32,703 bases of DNA from Elusimicrobiota bacterium. GTDB taxonomy: Bacteria > Elusimicrobiota > Elusimicrobia > UBA1565 > UBA9628. The notes below the pieces were generated by a model, which ran no database searches, was not told the origin of the DNA, and saw only the letters and a list, made by a program, of their open reading frames with translations. Positions 1 through 5,882 of this stretch are shown here, one piece after another. Numbering within the stretch: the first letter of the stretch is position 1; every line of letters starts with the position of its first letter. A program made the position numbers and the translations under genes. The stretch spans positions 1-32,703 of the forward strand of contig DAIDHI010000012.1 of the NCBI GenBank assembly GCA_027452025.1. The letters run 5' to 3'.

Positions 1-162
1 GGCCGGCATGCCGTTGTAGGTCGTCACCACCATCACCGCCGGCAGGCGGAAAGTGGGCAGGATGTCCATGGGCAGCCGCACCATGCAGAACACTCCCAGG
101 ACCATGATCATCAGCGCGACGACGATGATCGTATACGGGGCTTTGAACGCGAACTTAACCAT
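1..162 (-). CDS. RND efflux transporter permease, N-terminal 54 residues (runs off the window)
   Basis: Only the first 54 codons are present; the rest lies beyond base 1. The peptide starts MVKFAFKAPYTIIVVALMIM, with a short cytoplasmic end and then one hydrophobic segment (about residues 9-26). It continues with a segment containing MDILPTFRLPAV and TTYNGMPA. A first membrane helix followed by P-x-D-x-x-P and a 'Y.G..A' stretch is the usual beginning of AcrB/MexB-type RND pumps. These sit in the inner membrane, use the proton gradient, and export drugs, solvents or metal ions through a periplasmic adaptor and TolC. The gene lies 26 bp after the adaptor gene and 3' of tolC, so a tripartite operon is clear. 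Substrate class cannot be told from this fragment. No strong Shine-Dalgarno sequence precedes the ATG. Confidence 0.85.
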   Translation of the reverse strand, partial: MVKFAFKAPYTIIVVALMIMVLGVFCMVRLPMDILPTFRLPAVMVVTTYNGMPA

Positions 163-188
163 GGCGGAGACTGGTCACGTCTTCGGTT

Positions 189-1334
189 TTACTGGGCGGC
201 CTCCGTGGCGGTGGCCTCGGACTGGGGCGCCGGCTGCGCGTCCACCTTCATGCCGTCGGAGAGGCCCGAGCCTCCCTGGAGCACCACGGATTGGCCTTCG
301 CCGACGCCGCTGACGATCTCCACCCGGTTGATCGTGTTGAGACCGATCTTGACTGGGACGCGGCGCGCGACGGAGTTCTGGATGACGTAGACGAACGGAG
401 CGTCCTGGTCGCCGCGTAGAGCCTCCCGCGGCAGGATCAAGGCGCGGTCCTTGTGCTCGAGGATCAGGTCCACGTTGGCGAACATGTCGGCGTGGAGCAG
501 GCCTTGCGGATTCGGGATGTCGATGAGGACGCGCTGCGTCTTGGTGGTGTCGTCGAGCAACGGGTCGATGCGCGTGATGCGGCCGCGGAATATTTTGTTT
601 GCAAACGCATCGACATGGATGCGCACCGGCGAGCCGAGGCTCACGAGCGCGACGTCCACCTGCGGAACGTCCACGGCCACGCGCAGCTCGCTCTCGTCGA
701 CGACGATGAACACGGGGTTCACGGACTCGTTCTGCGTCGCCTTGGTGATGAGGTCTCCCGGATAATTGAACCGCCTGGCGACCCGGCCGTCGAAGGGCGC
801 GGTCATGTGCGTGTAGGCGAGGTTGGCCGCGGCGTTGTCGAGGGCGGCTTTGGCCTCCTGGTATTTGGCGTCCAGATCGTCGAACTCCTGCTGAGAGATG
901 ACCTGCCCCTTGAGCAGCTGGACGTAGCGTTTCCGAGTTTCGTCTTGCAGCTCATAGTCCGCCTTGGCCCGGTTGTAAGCCTGCACTATGTCCGGAGCTT
1001 CGATGTCGGCCATGAGCTCGCCTTTCTTGACGGTATCTCCCTCGTCGACGTAGAGGGTCTTGAGATAGCCGTCGACGTGCGCGTAAAGGCTCGCCTCGCG
1101 GATGCCCTCGATGTTGGCGGGCAGCTTCAGGATGTGATCCATCGGAGCGTAGGCGGGATGGACCACGCTGACCTGCGGCATCATCGAGGTCTTATGATGA
1201 GCGATCCTCCAGTTCAGCCCGAGGCGCAGCGCCACAATGGCGCAGAGCGCCCCGATCGTGTAGAGCGCCTGCTTCGATTTCAAGATCTCAACGCACTTTT
1301 GCTTCCAGTCGCGCGATTCGCGTGGCTCATTCAT
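189..1334 (-). CDS. RND efflux periplasmic adaptor (HlyD/MFP family)
   Basis: This 381-residue protein is a membrane fusion protein that links an RND pump to TolC. A short cytoplasmic end is followed by one membrane anchor (about residues 22-41). There is no lipobox, so it is anchored by the helix and not by lipid. A barrel-sandwich (lipoyl-like) half containing VDEGDTVKKGELMADIEAPD follows, then a helical hairpin (YNRAKADYELQDE to the YQEAKAALDNAAANLAYT region). The second half-motif is TAPFDGRVARR, followed by beta-barrel and membrane-proximal parts ending in GEGQSVVLQGGSGLSDGM. I chose the ATG at 1334 because GGAAAGG lies 8 bases before it. An in-frame ATG at 1406 overlaps the tolC stop as ATGA and also has a purine-rich site. 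The 24 codons between the two starts use many A/T third bases, unlike the coding sequence downstream, so the longer start is less likely. Confidence 0.9.
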   Translation of the reverse strand: MNEPRESRDWKQKCVEILKSKQALYTIGALCAIVALRLGLNWRIAHHKTSMMPQVSVVHPAYAPMDHILKLPANIEGIREASLYAHVDGYLKTLYVDEGDTVKKGELMADIEAPDIVQAYNRAKADYELQDETRKRYVQLLKGQVISQQEFDDLDAKYQEAKAALDNAAANLAYTHMTAPFDGRVARRFNYPGDLITKATQNESVNPVFIVVDESELRVAVDVPQVDVALVSLGSPVRIHVDAFANKIFRGRITRIDPLLDDTTKTQRVLIDIPNPQGLLHADMFANVDLILEHKDRALILPREALRGDQDAPFVYVIQNSVARRVPVKIGLNTINRVEIVSGVGEGQSVVLQGGSGLSDGMKVDAQPAPQSEATATEAAQ

Positions 1335-1342
1335 GCTAGGTA

Positions 1343-1349
1343 CCTTTCC
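1343..1349 (-). promoter_or_regulatory. Shine-Dalgarno site deciding the adaptor start
   Basis: On the minus strand GGAAAGG stands 8 bases before the ATG at 1334. It supports that start over the in-frame ATG at 1406, which overlaps the tolC stop codon. Confidence 0.5.
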
Positions 1350-1402
1350 ATTAAGAGCGTTTTCGGTGAACACTTCGGTCTCCACTATCCCATTTTTTGG
1401 CG

Positions 1403-2917
1403 TCATTTCGCCCCTTCCGTCAGAGGCGCATTGACCGCTCTCTGGAGCGCCGCCAGCGCGGTGGCATGGCGAAACTTGGCCTGAACTTCCACCGCCTGCG
1501 CGTCGGTCAGCGACGATTCGGCGATCAGCAGCTCGAGGATCGTGCCGACGTTGGCGTCGTAGCGCATGCGCGCGTAGCGGAAGTTGTCGTTGGCGTATTT
1601 TAAGGCGGCATGGGCCACGGCCTCGTTTTGTTCGGCGCGCAGCAGGTTCATATAGGAAGCGGCGACCTCGGCGACGACGGCCTCGGATTCCTTCTTGAAA
1701 AGCGCGAGTTGTTGATCGAGCCTCGACTCCAACTCCTTGAGCCGGAAGGTCGTCTCCAGCCCTCCGAAGATGTTCCAATTCGCCGTCACGCCGAGGCTCC
1801 AGCCGTTTCGGTAAAGGTCGGGGTAATCCGGCAGAAAGCGCCCGTAGAAGCCCTGGGCATCGAAATGAGGCAGATACTCGGGAATCTGGCCGCGCAGGCG
1901 ATGGCGCGCCGCGGAAACGTCGAAGCGGCTCTGCCGCATCTCCGGCCGCGCTTCCAAGGCCACGTCGGTCAGCCGGTCCATATTGAGCTGCTGGGACTGC
2001 ACCGGCCACGTCGCGCCGATGGCGGGCTTGACGGCGTAAGGGACTTGCCGCTGCATGCCCATAATATTAAGCAGCGCGATCTTGGCGAGATCGCGCGTAT
2101 TGCGGGCGTTGATGAGCGCCAACTCCGCCTTCGCGAGCTCGACTTCGGCTTGGCTGAGGTCGAAGGGAGGGCGCACGCCCGTCTCGACGAGGATCCGGGT
2201 ATCGTGGTAAGTCGTCTGATACTGGGCCAGGCTCGCCTTGGCCACGCCCACGAGAGCCTCGGCGGCGGCGACGTCATAGAAGGCCCGCTGAGCGTTGAGG
2301 ATGACGAGATTGCGCAGGGCGATCATCTGCTGCTGCGCCGAGCCGCGCTCGGACCGCGCCGCCTGAATCTGCTCCAAGCCCTTGCCGAAGTCGAAGATCG
2401 TCTGGCTGAAGCTGATCAGCCCTTCGGTGTAAGGGTTCGGCGCGCCCAGCAGATTGAAGGCCTTGGTGCCGGCCGCGGGATTAGGCAACGTGGCCCGTCC
2501 CGAGAAGCCGTAGGCGTCGACGGTCGGCAGATAAGCGCTGACGGACTCGCCGACGACGCGCCGGGCGGCCTGATAATTGGCCATGGCGCTCTGAAGATCG
2601 GGATTGTCGCGCAGCGCGATGCCCACGACATCGTCGACCGACCAGACGAATCGAGGCGCGGGCTCCGACGAAGCCTCGAGCAGGAAGGCCGTCGCGGAAG
2701 AAAGGCCGACCGGGACGAGCCCCACCACCGGGGAGGTCGAGGACTTTTCGGAAAGGACGATGCGCGGCGCCTTTGGACGCACGGCGCGCGCGGGGCGGCT
2801 TTTCACCGGAGCGCTGGGCGCGGGTGCGGACGTGCTTTGGGCCGCGCAAGGCGCTGCGGCCGCAAAGAAGGCTGCGGCGATCATGGCTAGGGTAGGGCGT
2901 TTCGGGTAGTTAAACAT
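1403..2917 (-). CDS. TolC-family outer membrane efflux protein
   Basis: This 504-residue outer-membrane channel is the exit duct of the efflux complex encoded with the two genes after it. A signal peptide (about residues 1-26, ending PCAAQS) is followed by a proline/alanine-rich stretch to about residue 90. Two repeated OEP modules follow. The first begins WSVDDVVGIALRDNPDLQSA and contains SFSQTIFDFGKG; the second contains ALEARPEMRQSRFDVSAARH and WNIFGGLETTFR. These are the paired helical/beta units of TolC, OprM and similar proteins. Length fits the family. The stop overlaps an alternative adaptor ATG by one base pattern (ATGA). The 60-residue proline-rich N-terminal extension before the first module is longer than in typical TolC. 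Confidence 0.92.
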   Translation of the reverse strand: MFNYPKRPTLAMIAAAFFAAAAPCAAQSTSAPAPSAPVKSRPARAVRPKAPRIVLSEKSSTSPVVGLVPVGLSSATAFLLEASSEPAPRFVWSVDDVVGIALRDNPDLQSAMANYQAARRVVGESVSAYLPTVDAYGFSGRATLPNPAAGTKAFNLLGAPNPYTEGLISFSQTIFDFGKGLEQIQAARSERGSAQQQMIALRNLVILNAQRAFYDVAAAEALVGVAKASLAQYQTTYHDTRILVETGVRPPFDLSQAEVELAKAELALINARNTRDLAKIALLNIMGMQRQVPYAVKPAIGATWPVQSQQLNMDRLTDVALEARPEMRQSRFDVSAARHRLRGQIPEYLPHFDAQGFYGRFLPDYPDLYRNGWSLGVTANWNIFGGLETTFRLKELESRLDQQLALFKKESEAVVAEVAASYMNLLRAEQNEAVAHAALKYANDNFRYARMRYDANVGTILELLIAESSLTDAQAVEVQAKFRHATALAALQRAVNAPLTEGAK

Positions 2918-2996
2918 TCAATCGTTCCAACGAGCGTTCTATGAATCTCCGGGCTCAGCGACCCGGGAAGGCGGACCGGCGAGGAGGCGGGCGCGG

Positions 2997-3320
2997 CTAG
3001 GCCGGCGGATGCTCGGGGGGGGGGAGGAAGGCGGCGGCTTCGTCGGGAGCGCGCGCGGCGGCCACGAGCAGGTCGACGCCCCTAGACGAGCGCGGTGTCA
3101 CCGCGACCGGCTCCTGCGTGCGCTGCCGCAGGTCGAGGAACCGACGGGGGGCGCGATGATGGATCACGGGCTGGACTCTCGCGACAGGCTGGCGCGAAGA
3201 ACTGGAGCCGACGGTGGAGACGGCGACGAACTGCCGGGCCGCCGCCCACTGGCCCAACGGCGCGCTGACCAAGACAACGAGGAGCGCCCGCGCTAAGAAA
3301 GAGCACGCCTTGGATCCCAT
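2997..3320 (-). CDS. Small exported protein of unknown function, leads the efflux operon
   Basis: I do not recognise a family. The 107-residue product begins MGSKACSFLARALLVVLVSA, a charged start and a hydrophobic core that look like a signal peptide cut near QWAAA-RQF. The remainder is basic, serine- and proline-rich, and ends in a run of prolines. The ATG at 3320 is chosen because a near-consensus promoter ends exactly 7 bases before it. A longer in-frame reading to 3398 would place that promoter inside the gene. It reads in the same direction as tolC, whose ATG follows 79 bases after its stop, so it is probably the first gene of the efflux transcription unit. A run of ten G on the plus strand (3015-3024, C on the coding strand) encodes the terminal prolines and is prone to frameshift or sequencing error. 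Confidence 0.6.
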   Translation of the reverse strand: MGSKACSFLARALLVVLVSAPLGQWAAARQFVAVSTVGSSSSRQPVARVQPVIHHRAPRRFLDLRQRTQEPVAVTPRSSRGVDLLVAAARAPDEAAAFLPPPEHPPA

Positions 3321-3327
3321 TGACGGA

Positions 3328-3356
3328 ATTGTAACGAAAAACAAACGCCGCGTCAA
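3328..3356 (-). promoter_or_regulatory. Sigma70-type promoter for the small exported protein and probably the efflux operon
   Basis: On the minus strand the -35 box is TTGACG (3356-3351), followed by a 17-base spacer and the -10 box TACAAT (3333-3328). Each box matches the consensus in 5 of 6 positions. Only 7 bases separate the -10 box from the ATG at 3320, so transcription should start at or next to the A of the ATG and give a leaderless mRNA. Confidence 0.7.
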
Positions 3357-3391
3357 TGGGGCAAGTCGGCCGATAGAGCTATGCTCTGCCA

Positions 3392-4345
3392 ATGCCACGT
3401 CTTCATGGACGCCGCGCGGCCTTTTGGAAATGGGCCTTTGCGCTGGCTCTGCTGGGCGGCGTATTCTACGCGGCCGGACGTTTCATCCAGCGCGGGGACC
3501 TCCTAAGATTGATGCGCCGAGCCCGGCCGCAGTGGCTCGCCGCCGCCGTCGCGCTGCAAGCCGCGACGTATCTGGCGCAAGGCGAGGTCTGGCGCGCGGT
3601 GGCGCGCGCCGGCGGCCGCCGCTTGCGCGTGACGCGCGCCTATGACCTCAGCTTGGCCAAGCTGTTCGTCGATCAGGCCGTGCCCAGCGCCGGATTCAGC
3701 GGCACGGCCTTCGCGGCGAGGGCCTTGCGCCGCGGAGGCCTGGCCCGCCCGGCCGCCGCGGCTTGCGTGGCGATCAACCAGAGCACTTACTTCGCGGCGT
3801 ACGCGATCGCGCTGGCGGCCGGGGCGCTGGCCGCGGCGCGGCGCACCCGCCTGCTCGCGCTCGCCGCCGCCGTGTTTCTCGCCATCGCAGCCGGCGTCGC
3901 GCTCCTATTTCGGCGCTCCTCTCGCCGGCCGCCCCGGGGGTTGCTGGCCAAGACCCGCGTCGTTCGCCGCGTGTTCGAGGCGCTCGCGGGAGCCGACCCG
4001 CGGCTGCTGCGTTCCTTGCCGCTGTTTCTGAAATGCGCGGGCCTTCAGCTCATCGTCATCGCGCTGGATGCCGCCTCGATGTGGATCCTCCTGCGCGCCC
4101 TCGGAACGCGCGCCCGGCCCGAAGCGGTCTTCGCGAGCTTCATGCTCGCCAACGCGGCGCGCAGCGTGAGTTTCGTTCCGGGAGGCCTGGGGCCCTTCGA
4201 GGCGAGCTCGGTCTGGGCGCTCGAGCGGCTCGCCAAGACCGGCCTCGCCGCGGCGCTCTCGGCGACCCTGCTGTTTCGCCTTCTCAGCTTCTGGCTGCCG
4301 ATGCTTCCGGGGTTTTTCTCTTCCCGCCGGGCTTACCGCGCCTGA
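3392..4345 (+). CDS. UPF0104 / lysylphosphatidylglycerol-synthase-TM-like flippase family membrane protein
   Basis: A 317-residue inner-membrane protein with about seven to eight hydrophobic segments (for example 11-28, 47-64, 133-148, 153-173, 213-235, 284-310). Two family hallmarks are visible: the FVDQAVPSAGFSGT stretch at about 92-105 and the FVPGGLGPFEAS stretch at about 261-272. Both are typical of the YbhN/AglD/MprF-flippase-like UPF0104 group, whose members are thought to move or modify lipid-linked substrates. There is no MprF-type synthase domain attached. The gene stands alone on the plus strand and converges with a lipoprotein gene, overlapping its 3' end by 13 bases. No Shine-Dalgarno sequence precedes the ATG. 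A poor -10-like TATGCT lies 6 bases upstream. The substrate is unknown. Confidence 0.85.
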   Translation: MPRLHGRRAAFWKWAFALALLGGVFYAAGRFIQRGDLLRLMRRARPQWLAAAVALQAATYLAQGEVWRAVARAGGRRLRVTRAYDLSLAKLFVDQAVPSAGFSGTAFAARALRRGGLARPAAAACVAINQSTYFAAYAIALAAGALAAARRTRLLALAAAVFLAIAAGVALLFRRSSRRPPRGLLAKTRVVRRVFEALAGADPRLLRSLPLFLKCAGLQLIVIALDAASMWILLRALGTRARPEAVFASFMLANAARSVSFVPGGLGPFEASSVWALERLAKTGLAAALSATLLFRLLSFWLPMLPGFFSSRRAYRA

Positions 4346-5364
4346 AGCGTCAGCGCGAAAGGCTTCACGTCTTGGGGCGACAGCCGCAGCCCCTTCTCGG
4401 AGGCCAGCAGCGCCCCCAGCCTCTCCGCGGTCAGCCGGCGAGTCGCGACCCGGAAATCGGCGCGCCCGTCCGCGTAACGCTCCAGGACGACGTCTTGGAT
4501 GTCCGGCTCCAGACGCAAGGCGTCGGCGACCGCCCGCACCCGCTCGAAACCCGACAGGCCCGAGATTCGCACCAGAATCTGATCCCGGGTCTTGAGCTCG
4601 GCCGACAGCGCAGAGGCCAAGCCTTTTCCGGCCAGCTCTCCCGCGGCAGCCAGAGCCTTCGCCTCGGCCAGCTCGGCCGAGACGTCGGCCGCCGAGGCGT
4701 CGCGGCCGGCGCGCCCGAGAACGCGGCCCGAATCCTGGTCGATCGCCTCCACTTCGACGCGCGCGCGCGCGGAACGCAGCTCCGGGACGTAGTCGTTGGC
4801 CACGTCGTGCACCTCGGCTCGCCCCTCGACGAGCAGGTCGGCCGCCGCCGTGTCCTCGACGACGACGAAGCCCTGCCCCGCGAAAGCAGCGCGCAGGGCC
4901 GGCGCGGCGAGGGATCCGGGGCTCAGAAGGACGGCCACGCGTGGGGCGCCGGGCGGCCCAGCGGGACGGAGGCCCGAGCCGCGCAGCTCGTCGTCGAGCT
5001 TGCCCAAGGAGACGACGGCGCGGATGCGCGTCTTAAGGAAGCCGTCCTGCCGTCGCCGTCCCAGGACTTGGTAGCTGTCGATGTAGCCCTCGACGCGCGA
5101 CAGCACCCGCTGCTCGATGACGGCGTCCTGCTCGACCCGGGTCCGCGCCGCGACGTAGACGCCGGCCACCTGCTCCACCGCCTTCTTCTCGGCATCGGCC
5201 AGCGAGCGGCGGCGAGTCCCCAGGGGATCGGACGGCTCGATGGGAGCCCACCCTTCGGCTTCAACGACCGCCGCGGCCCGGCCGCGCGCCTCCAGCGTCG
5301 CGCGTCCGCAGCCGGCGGCCAGCGCCGCGGCCGCCGCCAGGCAGGCCGCGCGGCTAAACGTCAT
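4333..5364 (-). CDS. Lipoprotein with FlgT-N-like domain
   Basis: A 343-residue predicted lipoprotein. The N-terminus is basic and alanine-rich and ends in LAAGC (Cys19), a lipobox. Residues about 30-130 (GWAPIEPSDP, SLADAEKKAVEQVAGVYV, VLSRVEGYIDSYQVL, LKTRIRAVVSLGKL) resemble the N-terminal domain of flagellar assembly protein FlgT and the LPP20 fold. A middle domain (RVAVLLSPGS to about 250) looks like a CsgG/LPP-like alpha/beta unit, and the last ~90 residues (ILVRISGLSGFERVRAVADAL) form another small alpha/beta unit. Its ATG overlaps the stop of the upstream LPP20-like gene as ATGA, so the two are translationally coupled. No flagellar gene is nearby, so a flagellar role is not supported. 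The family assignment is by pattern only. Confidence 0.75.
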   Translation of the reverse strand: MTFSRAACLAAAAALAAGCGRATLEARGRAAAVVEAEGWAPIEPSDPLGTRRRSLADAEKKAVEQVAGVYVAARTRVEQDAVIEQRVLSRVEGYIDSYQVLGRRRQDGFLKTRIRAVVSLGKLDDELRGSGLRPAGPPGAPRVAVLLSPGSLAAPALRAAFAGQGFVVVEDTAAADLLVEGRAEVHDVANDYVPELRSARARVEVEAIDQDSGRVLGRAGRDASAADVSAELAEAKALAAAGELAGKGLASALSAELKTRDQILVRISGLSGFERVRAVADALRLEPDIQDVVLERYADGRADFRVATRRLTAERLGALLASEKGLRLSPQDVKPFALTLQAR

Positions 5365-5816
5365 TGCGCCTTGGCGGCGACGAGCTCCTGGACGCGGTCC
5401 TTCGGCAGGCGCAGCGTCACCACGCAGCCGCCGTCGGAAGTGTATTCGGTCTTCACGATCTCCGCGCCCTTGATGACGGCCTTGACCCGAGTTTCGAGGC
5501 TGGAGTCCGTCTCGATGGCGCGCTCGACGGTGATGCCGCCGGTCAGCTCAACGCCCTTGACCATCGACAGCATCTCGTATTGGGCTTTGACGATTGCGGC
5601 GTCGCGCGATAACGCCTTGCGCTGCGTATCCGTCGTGGCCGACGGATCGGCGGCGCCGATGCCGATGGCCTCCAGATAGCCGCCCTCGTCGGGCGCCTGA
5701 TTGATGACGGACTCGACTTGGCCGTTCTTGACGCGGCTCTGCGGCCCATGGCAGGCGGCGAAAAACACGGCCGCTCCCAGCGCTGCGGCGACTATCGCAA
5801 TGGATCGATCTCTCAC
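5361..5816 (-). CDS. LPP20-like lipoprotein
   Basis: A 151-residue protein that starts at a GTG. The N-terminal 21 residues are hydrophobic after two arginines and end in FFAAC (Cys22), a slightly atypical lipobox. The mature part contains GYLEAIGIGAADPSATTDTQ, then RKALSRDAAIVKAQYEML, VELTGGITVERAIETDS and AVIKGAEIVKTEYTSDGG. The 'A.G.A......q.r..A...A...' followed by 'i.ga.iv...y...g...V.lrl' layout is that of the LPP20 lipoprotein family. The GTG has GAGGAG 10 bases upstream. It shares a four-base overlap with the next lipoprotein, suggesting that the two products work together at the outer membrane. Function is unknown. Confidence 0.75.
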   Translation of the reverse strand: MRDRSIAIVAAALGAAVFFAACHGPQSRVKNGQVESVINQAPDEGGYLEAIGIGAADPSATTDTQRKALSRDAAIVKAQYEMLSMVKGVELTGGITVERAIETDSSLETRVKAVIKGAEIVKTEYTSDGGCVVTLRLPKDRVQELVAAKAQ

Positions 5817-5850
5817 GGTTGTTGTTCTCCTCGGGTGCGGCTCTGCTTCC

Positions 5851-5879
5851 TATTTAGCTCCAGTCGAGCGAGAAATCAA
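5851..5879 (-). promoter_or_regulatory. Possible promoter for the two lipoprotein genes
   Basis: In the 66-base gap between the WG-repeat gene and the LPP20-like gene, the minus strand reads TTGATT (5879-5874), a 17-base spacer and TAAATA (5856-5851). The -35 box is fair, the -10 box is poor (3 of 6). A leader with GAGGAG (5832-5827) would follow. The gene pair could equally be read through from the WG-repeat gene. Confidence 0.35.
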
Positions 5880-5882
5880 GGG

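Noticed and set aside
1335..2009. N-terminal extension of the RND adaptor frame into tolC
   Set aside because: The extension overlaps tolC on the same strand and reads as arginine/proline noise. The adaptor begins at 1334, or at most at 1406.
2949..2966. Inverted repeat CCGGG, 8-base loop, CCCGG between the small exported protein and tolC
   Set aside because: The stem is only 5 bp and no T tract follows, so it is not convincing as a terminator.
3375..3387. AGAGC-TAT-GCTCT before the UPF0104 gene, and the similar TTGCC-TAT-GGCAA at 26327-26339
   Set aside because: Both are 5-bp inverted repeats around TAT and may be operators, but the arms differ and such short repeats occur by chance.
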